From assembly GCA_037951165.1 (NCBI GenBank), contig JBBDHG010000116.1, positions 335,001-399,000 on the forward strand: a DNA stretch of 64,000 nucleotides, written 5' to 3'. The notes under the pieces were generated by a model that was not told where the DNA came from, searched no databases, and saw only the letters and a program-made list of their open reading frames with translations. The DNA comes from Lophius americanus (taxonomy: Eukaryota; Chordata; Actinopteri; Lophiiformes; Lophiidae). The position numbers and the translations under genes are program-made. Of this stretch, positions 47,602 to 56,810 are shown piece after piece (position 1 is the stretch's first letter; the number at the start of each line of letters is the position of its first letter).

Positions 47602-50600
47602 GTGGCAGTGTAACAGGATGAGAACAGAACCACCCAGGGCAAAGACTTTACAGTAGTGGAAGAGTTTATGGGAGAAGGAGGCATCACATAAAACCAATGC
47701 TTAATCTCCCAGAACAAGACCCAGTAGAAATCTAAGACAGTGCCAACAATAAAGAGCTGGAAAGCACAAGACCCTGACCTGATCTACACCTACTGGCTAA
47801 AGAAGCTAACTGCACACCATGAACGGCTGGCAGTGCAAACGAACCGGCTGCAAACCAATGGGGCCGCCTCGAATGGTAAACCCAAGGCCAGACTATCCTG
47901 ATCATGGACTACCCCTAAAAGGGGGAGATTACACCCAAGTACCAGCCAATAAACTGCCTCTGCATGATAGCGGCTAAGACGAGTAGGCACATGGATCAAT
48001 ACTTGATCATGGCTTAGAAAAAGGAATTGGCAGTAACACCTGAGGAGCTGAGAACCAGGTACTGGTTGACAGAGGGGTCACTAGAGACTCTAAGACCAGA
48101 AAGACCAATATGTGCCCTGCCAGGATTGATTACAAGAAAGCCTACGACTCAATGCCCACAAATGGTTACTGGAGTATCTGGAACCCTACCAGGCCAGAAC
48201 AGTGCACTGATAACTTTCATTAGGAACTCCATGCGGCTGTGGAAAACAAACATAGAAGCCTAATCTAAGGCCATCACCCAAGTCACATTAAGTGTGGCGT
48301 ATACCAATGCACTGTCCCTGCTGCTGTTCTGCATAGGCCAGACTTGCCTAAGTCAGATCATCGAAATAAGTGAATGTGGATGCAGGTTCAGAAGTCGAGT
48401 AACCATCAGCCACCTCCTGTACATGGATGACATCAAGCTGTACAGCAAGAGTGAACGTGTCATTTACTCGCGGATGCACCTAACAAAGATCTACAGCGAA
48501 GAAATTGGGATGTCATTCAGTCTGGACAAGTGTGACCGGGACAAGGAGAGGGAAGGTTATCCGACCTAAAGGGGGGGGGTGTAACAGAAGGCAGGATAGT
48601 GGCCATACAGTATGTTTACAAGTATCTGGGACTCCCACAGGCCAATGGAAAGAACGATGATGCGGCAAGGATGTCAGCCAAAGCCAATTAGCACCAGAGG
48701 GTAAGGCAGGTGTTGAGAAGCAAGGTCAATGGGAGAAATAGTATCCCAGCCATCAACACGTATGTCCTACCAGCCATAAGATAGTAATCTGGCCTAAAGA
48801 GGGAATAGAAGTCCAGCACCCTGAGATTCTATGTGCATGGTATAGAGGGAGAGCGAGGATTAGTGAGTGTTAGATCCACAATCCAGGATGAAACCAGGAG
48901 CAAGTTGGGACAGCATACACTGAGAGGCATAACCAAGTGGCTGGGATAGTGTACAGGAACATCCCTGCCTCAGTTCCAGACTGACAAGCAAGTACTGGCT
49001 AACCAAACAGACATAGTGGTGGTTGACAAGGACCAGAAGAGGACAGTGGTGATAGACAAGGCAATTGCAGCTGGGAGTTTGAGAACAGTCCCTACTAGAG
49101 GACATAGGGCACTCAAGCCACCTCCATGGATTCTGTTTCTCACAGTTTGGCCAGAAACATCATGTCAGGAGCCCACTAGAGGTCATTTTTTAGGACTTTG
49201 GCAGTGCTATTCCTTTCCCTTTTTACACAAAGGAGCAGATACTGGTCCTGCTGCTGGGTTGTTGTTGTAGGTTACAGAGCACACCTTGTTGCGTTAGCAC
49301 CTGCGGATGTTCCATAGTAGGAGCTGAACCGCCTGGCCAACATGAATGGGCTGCAAGTAGGGCATCATGCCACCAGTAGAGACACTAGCAAAATGCAAAA
49401 CTAGAGAAAAATCAGCCAGGAAGGGTGAGGATATAGAAACGGTCTGTGGTCATCACTTGTAGAACCAGAACCTTTTTGGGGGATGTCTTGATTTCCCTCT
49501 CCAGACCAACTATTGTCAATTTCATTTGAACCAAAGGTTAAATTGATTCACGATCACTCATACTTCCTATCTGGAAAGATCCAGATGCCAAAGGTTTAAC
49601 AGACTATATGCTATATTGTGATGATAATGTTGATACAGGTGTGTTCTGGACAGGGGTGTTACCTAGCAGGGCCTGGAACAGGTCACTCTGGAAGATATTT
49701 AGCAGCTTTTCTGCTCGACTTTTGACCCCTTCAGAAGCTTCGGCCTGGCAGGCCTCCATCATCTGGAGAGCACGCTCAGTATCTGAGGAGAACAACCATA
49801 ACAGAACTTACCACACCACTAGATCAATTAGATTTTACTGGAACAGATGAAATTCCAGTTGACCCAATTAGATTCTACTCAACCTGAAGAGTCTCCCTTC
49901 TGGACCTGATTAGACTCTAATGGACCTGACTAGTCTCTAATGGACCTGATTTGACTCTACAAGACCTGATTAGACTTTACTAGACCAGATTACAATGTAC
50001 TGGACCTGACTATTTCTACTGGACCTGACTATTTCTACTGGACCTGACTAGTCTATACTGTACCTGATTAAACCTTAGTGGATAAGACTAGTGTCTGCTG
50101 GACCTCATTAGACTCTACTGAACTGACCAGTCTCTTCTGGACCTGATTAGACTCTAGTGGATCTGATCAAACTTCACTGGACATGACCAATCTCTACTGG
50201 ATCTGACTGGATCCAATCAGATACTACTTGACCAGACTAGTCTCTTCTGGAGTGTACTGGACCTAACAGAACCTGATAATGGACCTAACTGGACCTCTAT
50301 AGACAGTACTTGCCATGGTTCCGTTGTTATTTAATAGGATCATTGTTGTGGATTGTATTGTGTTCCTGTTTCATTGCTGTGTTTATTTCCTTGTACTCTC
50401 TCTTGTCCTTGCGTGTCTCTCTTTCATTCCCCCTCTGGCCCTCTTGTAGTTCTCTTCCACACACGTACATCAAAGTGAGCTTGAGCACCTGCCCTTTTAT
50501 TCTCAAAAAAGTATCCTATTTATGGGGTGCTTTTTTGTTGTTGTTGATAAATTAATAATTATATTGCTGTGTGTGCACAGCTTCCCTGTCAAACAAATAT

Positions 50601-53600
50601 ATTGCTTGAATTTAAAAGTATCAAAATATCAGGTCAGGAGATTAGACTTTATTGGGTTCCGATACCCTCTCTCGCCTCTCGCCTCTCGCCCTCTCGCCTC
50701 TCGCCTCTCGCCTTTCGCCTCTCGCCTCTCGCCTCTCCTGCACAGCGGTGAGCCCACAGTCATCGGCAGTCACTCGTGGTTTGCACATGAATAAATTGAT
50801 ACTAAAATATTGGTACGTATGATCCCAGCGTTTATTTCTAGAACGAATTTTCCTGTTATAAGATTGATATATTCCCTCAGTAATCTATGCCAAAATTGTT
50901 TTTTTTTATTATCATCACAGTAGAAAGTAATGTCTCTTTGTTGTGTTGGGTGTTTTCTTTTATGTGGAAAGCGGTTCATTAAAGTATACTGTCTCTGTCA
51001 AGTGGTAATTTCACAAAATTAACAAATTAAAACTTAATGGAGCAGGTGGACTGGGCAGCATAGGCTGTCAGCACTGACCTCCATGTCAGTGGAAAATGAC
51101 CTTCTAATCTAACTGAAAGGCAGCAATTACCTATATGACTGTGTAGTTCATTCAGTCATTATCCATAACTCTTATCTGTGTGACAGATACTCACATCCTA
51201 TGATGAACTGGTGACTCGTCCACGGTGTACCTCATATCATGCAGCTACTTTTAAAGAAAGACAAGAGGATGGACTTTTTCAAATGATAAACAGCTCTGGT
51301 GTGTATAATGGATTGTGATGCAACATAAATGGCTATTGATTATTGCTGGCTTTTGATGGTTGCTACTGCTGGGGTGTTAATGATGTCCAAATTCATTGGT
51401 CTGGTGATGCCAGTGTTTGTTAGGCACGTATTGCTATTCCCAACAGCTTAGCTGGAAGTCTTTGAGGAAACACTGTTAGATCCTGCATCTTATATTTTAT
51501 GGTATTTTGGCTTTCTTTGCAGTGGTGTGCGTAAATGTGACTGGTTGTTTAGAGTTCATTATTTGGTAATGGCAGTTATAATAAATATCTCATGTTATCA
51601 TGAGCTATATGTGATATCTGTTTGTGAAGCAGCATGTCATTTTGCATGATAAATGTACATCCTTGCCTGTCTCAGTGAGTGTTTGTGATAGTAGTGTAAA
51701 CCCCTCACAGCTGTTGTTCCTTGCCCTAACCACTTTATTCCATGAGATAAATGTCGTCTCTTTGAATATGGAGTGGTGATGTAGTATTACAACTGCCGGT
51801 AGTCATAGTGTCTAGGTGAAGTTATTTGACGGCGGTTTAATTGCAGGACTACAGTGCTGCTAATGCCCAGGTGGAAAATCCACGGCAGTAGCTCAGTGGG
51901 TGGAGCGGCAGTATCCCAATCGAATATAAGGTTGCCGGCTCCAGCCCCAGCTGGTCTACATATCCTAGAGTCCTTGAGCACGACATGCTCAATTATTATA
52001 ATTATTATTATTTATTATCATTATTTTAGATAACATTAGAAATAGCATACTTAATTTCCCTTTTCTGCACACCTCAAGCTTTTCTACAAAGTATGGATAT
52101 CAGATTGGTAAGAAAGAAGAAATGGCACTAACTGATTTTATTTCTAAGGTGTTTTGCACTAATTTCAGAAAATTAGCTTTTTACAATGTTTTTGTAGTAG
52201 AATTAACAAAATGAGTAGGAAAGGAGAGCACAATGCAATAACCCTGATTGTCTCAACTAAACATAGGCCCACTTTTTACGTTGGTGGGTAAGTGGGTTTG
52301 TTTATTTATGTAGAGAACAGCCTATTTCAGTTTTATGTGAGGATATTTGTTGATGTTGATGGGCTATTTAAAATAACACCACCAAAAGAATGCAAAGGAT
52401 TAATTGTCATGTGAAAAAATAAACATATTATTGCAATTTTTGAGAACTCTTACTTCACTAATACCTGACTGCACTCTCTGCTCAGGTCAGGTATTCCAGA
52501 TATATGCCAGAGACTAGTGGCATAGAAAACATGCACACTGTGACAGGGTTTGCTTTGTTGTTGCCTGCTCTTGTGATAAACCCGGGGAAGACCAGAGAAG
52601 ACCATTGTCTCCATGTGAATCGATTACTTTGTAGACATTTGTTCAGTATTAAACAATAGTAAGAGTATGAGGGTATTAAAATAAGTAAATCAGAGATGTG
52701 TTATTACATTACATTTTTTGTTTTAAAGCATTTATTTTATAAATAATTATGAGAAACTCCCTTTTTCTCATTTAAGCCACTGTCCCCTATAATGTATGCG
52801 AATACCCATGTCCTCCCTGATTTGTAAATGTTTTCACCTGTTCCCAGGTATTACTCTGTGTATTTAACTCAGGGTCCTTAACTCCCTCTTTGCCAGTTTG
52901 TCTGTGTTGCCTTCTGTCTAACATCGCTGAAAGAACCGGTTTCACTCTGCCCTTCTTCCTAGTGTGTTTCTTTTGTTAAGTTTTGGTTACCTTGGTTGTT
53001 TATTATTTTGTATTCTTCAGTGATTTGAATTTTCATCTATTTTTCTTTGTTTTAAGATTACAAAAGTTTTTGTCTCTCTTAAACTTTGTTTTTGTTGAGG
53101 TGCAGCGGTGGCTCAGTTCCATCCACTTTCATCCACTTATCTGAAAGTCAGTGGTTCAATCCCCTGCAGTCCACATGTCAAAGTGTCCTTGAGCAAGAAA
53201 CTGAACCCCAAGTGCTCCCAAAGGTGTTCCAATCGTGTGTGATTGATGGCGTTACTGGTTACTGCTCATGATGAGGGGGTGGATCCTTGCATGGCAGCCT
53301 CTATCATCACTGTATGAATGGGTGAATGCTGGCTCCTATAGTAAAGTGCTTTGATTGGTCAATGAGACGGGAAAAGCTCTATATAAGTACAGGCCATTTA
53401 CCACTTGATCAAATAACCTTTTCAGCTATCTATACTGGACCAAACTGGACCCCACTGTACCTGCTTAGAGTCTATACTGGACCTGATGGGACTCTGACCA
53501 GGTCACATGATGCAGATGGTGGATAACAAGTGGTCTAATATATAACCATGGCACTTCCTGTTTCAGGTCAAAGGGTGACACACAGAGATACACCCAGAGA

Positions 53601-53876
53601 TATTCATACACACAAAAAAAGGTAAAGATACACACAAAGATAAACAGACAATCACTGACTCACGCACACACAAACACCAACACGGACACTTGCTGTGTTT
53701 ATCTGTGTGTGTTTGTTTGTGTTTATCCCTGTGCCTCCATGTCAATGTTTGTGTGTGTGTTTAAATCAGTGTAGATGTGTGTATCTGGTGTGTGTCCATG
53801 TGTATCTGTGTTTATGTGTGTGTGTCGGTGTGGATAGCGGCCTCAGCGGCGTCTCACCTTCTCTCTTCATCGGCAT
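30526..53876 (-). CDS. dlg4: Dlg4 (PSD-95), synaptic MAGUK scaffold
   Basis: Postsynaptic scaffold that clusters NMDA-receptor tails, potassium channels and neuroligin through PDZ domains. Common exons: 38247-38122, 35779-35729, 35458-35334, 35256-35087, 34873-34737, 34660-34510, 34138-33870, 32574-32472, 32385-32289, 32040-31864, 31791-31754, 31677-31630, 31445-31344, 31274-31102, 31035-30926, 30822-30731, 30632-30526. Phases agree throughout. With the palmitoylation exon 46493-46464 this gives 701 residues (human 724). With the L27 exons 53876-53858, 49782-49663 and 46980-46910 it gives 761. Order of domains: L27 (long form), PDZ1, PDZ2 and PDZ3, each with GLGF; SH3 (ALFDYEKQW, EWWQARRL); hook; guanylate-kinase-like domain starting ARPVIILGPTKDRVND, lacking a true P-loop as in the family; C-terminus [33 protein letters not shown] and RPRSLENIL point to DLG4 over DLG1-3. 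A teleost a/b paralogue cannot be assigned. Confidence 0.96.
32735..33840. mobile_element. Possible DNA transposon relic in a dlg4 intron
   Basis: Left end GTGCATTCGCACAAAAATAT (32765-32784) and right end TTCTTTTGTGCGAACACAGC (33804-33823) are roughly inverted copies. The interior shares a block with 27890-27965. No transposase is seen. The class is unknown. Confidence 0.35.
34193..34430. repeat. AAT microsatellites and GGCTATCATAGCT repeats
   Basis: (TAA)n-type runs at 34194-34211 and 34271-34300, then four copies of a unit around GGCTATCATAGCTGATGAAA (34328-34425), in the dlg4 intron 34139-34509. Confidence 0.7.
35890..36500. repeat. Degenerate tandem repeat (GTTAGCTACATCAGTCTGTAG)
   Basis: About fifteen divergent copies of a roughly 33-36 bp unit with TTAGCTACA and CTGTAGTTTA, in the dlg4 intron 35780-36637. 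Confidence 0.7.
36638..36727 (-). CDS. dlg4: Third, alternative dlg4 first coding exon (basic N-terminus)
   Basis: An open 30-codon exon starts ATG at 36727 and ends at donor ATGATG|GTAGGA, phase 0. That is exactly what the next exon (35779, acceptor TTTTTACAG, MNGSEGEL) accepts. An in-frame TAA lies 7 codons upstream (36748-36746) and no acceptor with a pyrimidine tract precedes it, so it behaves as a first exon. The peptide begins MFVSVWYAKKMGRR and carries the basic cluster RRAKRHRQR. It would replace the palmitoylated or L27 N-terminus and skip the KYRYQ exon, giving about 679 residues. This is inference from splice phase and composition; no transcript evidence is available. Confidence 0.6.
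37040..37330. repeat. CT-rich simple sequence
   Basis: CTCTCTCTCAC and CTCACTCACTCA runs in the dlg4 intron. They produce spurious Ser/Leu-rich plus frames and Arg/Glu-rich minus frames. Confidence 0.85.
37555..37625. repeat. 11-bp tandem repeat ACCTGTACCAG
   Basis: Six near-perfect copies of ACCTGTACCAG, then looser GACCTGT/GACCTCT words to about 37760. Confidence 0.85.
38881..39200 (+). mobile_element. THAP-domain exon relic of a DNA transposon
   Basis: In the dlg4 intron, antisense to the gene. FYRIPSSKK (39078-39104), then after a one-base shift KRTDWTEEIICSSQRC and AHSISG (39120-39189) resemble the DW/C..H half of a THAP zinc finger. An upstream MSCDV could be its start. A donor GGTAAGG follows at 39189. 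The frameshift shows decay. Which transposon family it came from is unclear. Confidence 0.5.
39201..40735. other. dlg4 intron, mostly unrecognised
   Basis: A plus frame at 39685-39945 (86 codons; DEEDALVPPVIYNQLK, TEWITLRERAAEGDTW) has non-random composition and may be a further piece of the THAP transposon upstream. The rest is AT-rich with nothing recognised. Confidence 0.35.
40736..40925. other. GC-rich patch followed by GAGA repeats
   Basis: CCGCACCGGCACGCGGCGCG (40759-40778) then AGAGACACAGAGAG repeats ending in CACCTGCAG|GTATGT at 40918-40928. It looks like a donor on the plus strand, but no coding frame supports an exon. It could be an intronic promoter or a repeat end. Confidence 0.3.
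41285..42205. repeat. 34-bp minisatellite, left block
   Basis: The unit is about ACTGGACTAAACTGGGACTA then AAACACCAGTACAG, period 34, with about 27 divergent copies. The same array resumes at 45035-46150 after the hAT relic and neighbouring repeats. Confidence 0.88.
42216..44418 (+). mobile_element. hAT-like DNA transposon relic inside the 34-bp array
   Basis: The terminal words CAGGCTTG (42216) and the complement of CAACCCTG (44411-44418) form a short inverted pair. The flanks AAGGGCAG and AACACCAG agree at 5 of 8 positions, a weak target-site duplication. Inside, from ATG 42478, MASGKKKRAFTEWTFRQYF leads after a shift to RCKLCLPAIKV, a BED-type C-x2-C half finger, with a donor CAG|GTAAAG after 42653. 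Further on, KKRKHPSQLRLT (43630-43665) and VEQPSFKKLVEGISDG (43794-43841) match hAT transposases. Broken by shifts and stops. Confidence 0.7.
44640..45035 (+). repeat. Two adjacent copies of the dispersed TTTGCACCAAATTTGGACAA repeat
   Basis: Copy one (partial) spans 44640-44760 and copy two 44815-45035, separated by (TA)n at 44775-44815. Both have (A)CCTTTCC, AAAATCAA, CTTCCTCGCAC and CCATGAAA in the same order as the copy at 28655-28935. Confidence 0.6.
45035..46150. repeat. 34-bp minisatellite, right block
   Basis: Continuation of the 41285-42205 array with the same 34-bp unit (for example starts near 45330, 45364, 45398, 45432), about 32 divergent copies. Confidence 0.88.
46464..46493 (-). 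CDS. dlg4: dlg4 alternative first exon, palmitoylated N-terminus
   Basis: The ten codons MDCLCIVTTK start at ATG 46493 and end with donor AAG|GTAAGA, phase 0, joining the KYRYQDDETPP exon at 38247. This is the classical PSD-95 start whose Cys3 and Cys5 are palmitoylated for postsynaptic membrane anchoring (family knowledge). The exon is too short to show in ORF scans. It lies within the intron between the L27 exon 46980-46910 and 38247, so it is driven by its own internal promoter. Confidence 0.93.
46494..46905 (-). promoter_or_regulatory. Probable internal dlg4 promoter and 5' UTR for the palmitoylated isoform
   Basis: Directly upstream of the MDCLC exon on the minus strand: CA/TG microsatellite (46496-46550), CT/GA tract (46597-46630) and a GC-rich stretch (46670-46760, 46790-46860). 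Promoter role is inferred from position only. Confidence 0.4.
46910..46980 (-). CDS. dlg4: dlg4 L27-form exon (DIQEFYELTV)
   Basis: The frame IQEFYELTVCENQKTTGPI continues the L27 region from exon 49782-49663 (LNIFQSDLFQALL|D) and ends PAE|GTACCA at phase 0, compatible with 38247. It resembles the DLG1 sequence after its L27 domain. Used only in the long isoform. Confidence 0.9.
47123..47390. repeat. Long inverted repeat (fold-back element)
   Basis: The left arm 47123-47210 and right arm 47301-47390 are near-perfect inverted copies. For example, CTGCTGCTAAATACATTTAA on the left pairs with the complement of the right AAATGTATTTAGCAGCAG. The centre is an AT-rich loop of about 90 bases with (TA)n. 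This is MITE-like and would form a strong hairpin. Confidence 0.88.
47408..47595. repeat. Two long (TA)n microsatellites separated by a 27-base LINE fragment
   Basis: (TA)n at 47408-47477 and 47506-47595. The separator 47478-47504 is the reverse complement, with one mismatch, of 47795-47821 inside the adjoining R4/Dong LINE. The Ile-Tyr open frames here are artefacts. Confidence 0.95.
47597..49280 (+). mobile_element. R4/Dong-like LINE, degraded, in a dlg4 intron
   Basis: Antisense to dlg4 between 46981 and 49662. Plus-strand pieces are SWKAQDPDLIYTYWLKKLTA (47755-47815), LLFCIGQTCLSQII (48320-48362), RVTISHLLYMDDIKLYSKSE (48397-48456; YMDD is the RT catalytic box), IYSEEIGMSFSLDKC (48490-48535), YLGLPQANG-like words (48620-48650) and VVVDKDQKRTVVIDKAI (49017-49067). 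R4/Dong LINEs carry a restriction-like endonuclease. This copy is broken by stops and starts directly against a (TA)n tract. Confidence 0.8.
49663..49782 (-). CDS. dlg4: dlg4 L27-domain exon
   Basis: Acceptor CTCCTCAG at 49783, then 40 codons: DTERALQMMEACQAEA, ... AEKLLNIFQSDLFQALL, donor G|GTAACA. This is an L27 domain as in DLG1 and the beta forms of DLG4; L27 domains mediate MAGUK heteromerisation (for example with CASK, SAP97). Phase 1 on both sides joins 53858 and 46980. Confidence 0.92.
49850..50300. repeat. 20-bp minisatellite
   Basis: The unit is about GACTCTACTGGACCTGATTA, period 20 with occasional 19 or 21, about 22 copies, in the dlg4 intron directly upstream of the L27 exon. Confidence 0.85.
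50668..50740. repeat. 7-bp tandem repeat CTCGCCT
   Basis: About ten copies of CTCGCCT with one or two interruptions. It creates Arg-Leu-Ser-Pro frames that are not genes. Confidence 0.9.
50741..51880. other. dlg4 intron, nothing recognised
   Basis: AT-rich sequence without exon-like or transposon-like protein similarity on either strand. Confidence 0.45.
51884..52015 (+). mobile_element. tRNA-derived SINE fragment
   Basis: GGCAGTAGCTCAGTGGGTGG (A box region) at 51885-51904 and GCCGGCTCCAGCCCCAGCTG, a decayed B box, at 51934-51953. Then TCCTTGAGCACGACATGCTC and an (ATT)n-like tail to about 52010. Confidence 0.65.
52016..53090. other. dlg4 intron, nothing recognised
   Basis: AT-rich sequence with no recognisable exon or mobile element. 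Confidence 0.45.
53096..53395 (+). mobile_element. tRNA-derived SINE
   Basis: GAGGTGCAGCGGTGGCTCAG at the head, GTCAGTGGTTCAATCCCCTG as the B-box region (53147-53166), TCCTTGAGCAAGAAACTGAA, and the body TGGCAGCCTCTATCATCACT with GTATGAATGGGTGAATG. It ends near TATATAAGTACAGGCCATTT. Same family as 29285-29530, opposite orientation. Confidence 0.82.
53590..53835. repeat. CA/TG-rich simple sequence
   Basis: CACACAAA and TGTGTGTTTGTGTG runs just 3' (on the minus strand) of the first dlg4 exon. The Cys/Val frames are artefacts. Confidence 0.7.
53858..53876 (-). CDS. dlg4: dlg4 first coding exon of the L27 form
   Basis: ATG at 53876 encodes MPMKRE plus one base, then donor G|GTGAGA. It joins the L27 exon at 49782 to give MPMKREDTERALQMM, closely parallel to the DLG1 start MPVRKQDTQRALHLL. 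The upstream sequence 53877-54000 is the likely 5' UTR. The exon has only 19 coding bases and is found by homology and phase. Confidence 0.85.
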
Positions 53877-54229
53877 GTCGGCTCTGATCCTCAGAAATCC
53901 TCTTTAGGGATTTTAAAAACACAGACAGGGCATGCTGGGAAATGAAGTCCTGATCCCCACCCATCACTGGCCCTGCCCTCCTCCCCTCTGCTGTCTATGA
54001 CGGCTCGGTTCAACTCATCCGTTACCACACAGACTGCTGATAATAAACATAAACAACTACTTACTAAACATACACAGCCTTACAAAAAAACATTAATAAG
54101 CATAAAGAACCACTTCACTACTGTGTGTAAATTAAAAGATCCTTCTCCTTCTTCTACCACGCTAATTTTTGTTGATGGAGGCGTGTTACTTTTTTCTAGA
54201 TGTTTGCCTGTGAGCACATTAGAGGTACG

Positions 54230-55320
54230 GAGACCATTGATTTTCACCAGCTGCCATGGTGCATCACAGTATTGGAGCTCCATTGATGATGGCTCATGAT
54301 AGTCCGTGTGGACAAATGAAACTCACAGTTAATAAACTCAGAGTTGATTGAACCAAAACTGCTTTTTTAGTGGGTTTAACAAACTCTGAGTTTAACCCTG
54401 AGCTCTGGGTTGATTAACCCTGAGATGAGAAACTCTGAGTTTTGGGTTCCAGAAGAGCTGATCTGAGTTGGTTCAATCAAGTCTGAGTTTGTTAACTCTG
54501 AGATAAACTCAGGCATGAAGACAATGAAAAGCCATCAACAATGGAAGGCAGATACTGTGACTCACCGTGGAAACCAGTGAAATGAAATTGTCGCCACACT
54601 TCACGGCTTTGGAGCAGAACTTTTTATTTAAAAAGAGAGAAAAATGCAGCTTCAGCAGAAATGAGAAAAAACTGGAGTGAGAGAAAAACGATTGCCTCAG
54701 TGAATGTATATCGTTCCTCCTTCCTCTAATATAGAGTGTGATAAGATGGTGGAAAGATATTGAACAGATTTTTATTTTCATTGATGTGCACTAATTACAT
54801 TTGAAAGCAGCTGAAAATAAGATCCAAAAACATAGTTTAACATATTTAATACCGGGTGGACACAGAACTTAGTGGAGGAATGATAGATTTCTTCTGGAAC
54901 AGTTTTGGGATTCCACCCATCCCCCGGGATTAGCCGGAGAGGGCTGAGAGAAAGCTGACCTTAATAAACTTGACGAATGGCAGATAGGTTCCTGATAAAA
55001 CATCAATTTGGTTTGAAAATATTTAGAATATCAGTCAGAGGCTGGTTTTTCAGTAGGTTTAATACCAAATATTTACCAATGTTATAGAAGTAGCTTCTAT
55101 TTCAATAAATAGAAGCTACGCTTTCACCCCGGATGAAGATGTCATGACTGACAGCTCTGTTTCAGGCTCAGAAGGGGGAGGAGTCAGGAACAAACTCAGG
55201 GTTTGTTGACAAAAAAACGCCAGCAAGCAGGTTAGTAACTCACTTAGAGTTTAACTAACCTTGCTTTCTAGAACAGGAAACCCAGAGTTACTCTCATCAT
55301 AGGGTTAACAAACTGATTCA
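54230..55320. mobile_element. Harbinger-like/MITE region with AACTCTGAG termini
   Basis: Left side has repeated AACTCAGAGTTGATTGAACC, ACTCTGAGTTTAACCCTGAG and GATAAACTCAGGCATG. Right side has CAGGGTTTGTTGAC (55198-55211) and AACCCAGAGTTACTCTCATC (55279-55298). The words CTGACAGCTCTGTTTCAGGC (55148-55167) recur in reverse complement at 58157-58176. Internal frames are decayed. Class inferred from the ends. Confidence 0.45.
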
Positions 55321-56170
55321 AATACAAATTCAAAAAAGGATTGCGCTTTTACTAATGCAAAACCAGTGCAGCTGGAAATGTATTTTTCACAGTGCAAGGG
55401 CCAACACTATATTGCAGCACTAGCTGCGCTGCCATGAAGATCGCCTCTCGGTTGTCCTGTGCTATTAGCACGTATTTAAATAAAATATTGTGCGTACATG
55501 CGGCACAAAATGGTCTCCTTTCTATGCAAATGATATTGGTTGCAAAAACAGACGTATTCACAACGCAATTTAACACATTCAATTACCATGAAGTAATTTG
55601 CTTCTTCTGAGAGTTGGTGGTAACAGAAGCGCATTTATAAGGGCTGTGACACCCAGACTTTCCAGTGATCATGGCAGCAGTGATTGTGGCCAGATGCCAA
55701 ATGATACATTGTTTCACTTTTCAGCTAAATTGGTTTGCGTTCACGAAAGCAAAAATCAAATGGACTATAAACATTATATTTTATATTTTTTTAATAAAAA
55801 TATTTTTGCAAACAAAAGTCGTGTGCTCGGAAATGTCGTTCTATTATATGTTAGATTATGGGCGGGTAAAAAAGCAACAACTCCCCTAATTTCGAATGTG
55901 CATCTTGCTCGTCTTGATCTTGAGTGCCCACAAGAAGACTTCAGCGGACATTTGAACGTCTGGTCAGACAGCTTCAGACAGTTTTAAATTAGTCAATGAA
56001 ACGTGTTCAATGAAAGATGTTCTGTAATCACACAACCTTACCACAGAAGACGGCTGATTCTGATGAAGTAGGACTTATTGTGTTTATAGAATCCATACAT
56101 CTCCTTGAATTAATGAATTCAGAGTGAGTGACTGCAGGGTTCTATTGCAACCTATCGAGTGTAACGAGCC
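55321..56170. other. Intergenic, possible transposon interior
   Basis: An open frame of 129 codons at 55598-55987 and overlapping frames lack recognisable similarity. The lead-in (CACAGTGCAAGGGCCAACAC) resembles repetitive DNA. No function is proposed. Confidence 0.3.
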
Positions 56171-56559
56171 TGCATAAAAATTTTTTTTTTTAAAGTTGAC
56201 CAAGTCCCATGAAAATATGTGTAACATGAGGGGCTTTGTATGGTTGGTCTGGATGGGATTTAGAGTTCATGCAACAAGTGAGACACTATGGTCAGCTGGA
56301 AGTTTTAATGTTCTCACAAACAGATGTGTAGAAAAAAAAGAGAAACACGGCTTCATGAGAGAAGGAGCAATGTGGATGAACTTTATATTTAATCTGAGAA
56401 TGCTTCAGGATCTCCTACCCCCCAGGATTAGGATCCCCTACCCCCCAGGATTAGCTGTTGAAGGTTATGTGATGTCAGCGGGGGTCGCTGCCACCGCATC
56501 CATCGCTCCAAATAAACTGGAATGAATACAGACCATCTGGGTCTCGCGGTCCTCTTCCA

Positions 56560-56810
56560 ACTTCAATTTTTCAAAATCAAAGATGATAAACAGCTGTACT
56601 TCACGCTCAGAAGGAGGAGGCATCAGGGACAACTTCAGGCTTCCTGCCAGCAAGAAGGTTATGTTTAGAGTGTAATTTACATCAGTAACTGACTTTTATC
56701 CCGCTTCCTGGATTAGAAAATAGAGGTGTTTCCCTCATCTCAGGCTTAACTAACTCAGACTTTCCACTAAACCCGCTTCCTGGGGGGTATTTAATGAGCT
56801 TAACTATGCA
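56560..56810. mobile_element. MITE-like copy related to 54230-55320
   Basis: CTCATCTCAGGCTTAACTAA (56734-56753) and TTCACGCTCAGAAGGAGGAG (56601-56620) match the right half of the 54230-55320 element in the same order. Confidence 0.4.

Noticed and set aside
47356..47717. Ile-Tyr repeat frames on both strands
   Set aside because: Translations of (TA)n; no protein gene.
55598..55987. 129-codon plus frame as a host gene
   Set aside because: No recognisable domain, overlapping competing frames, repeat-like surroundings and no splice support.
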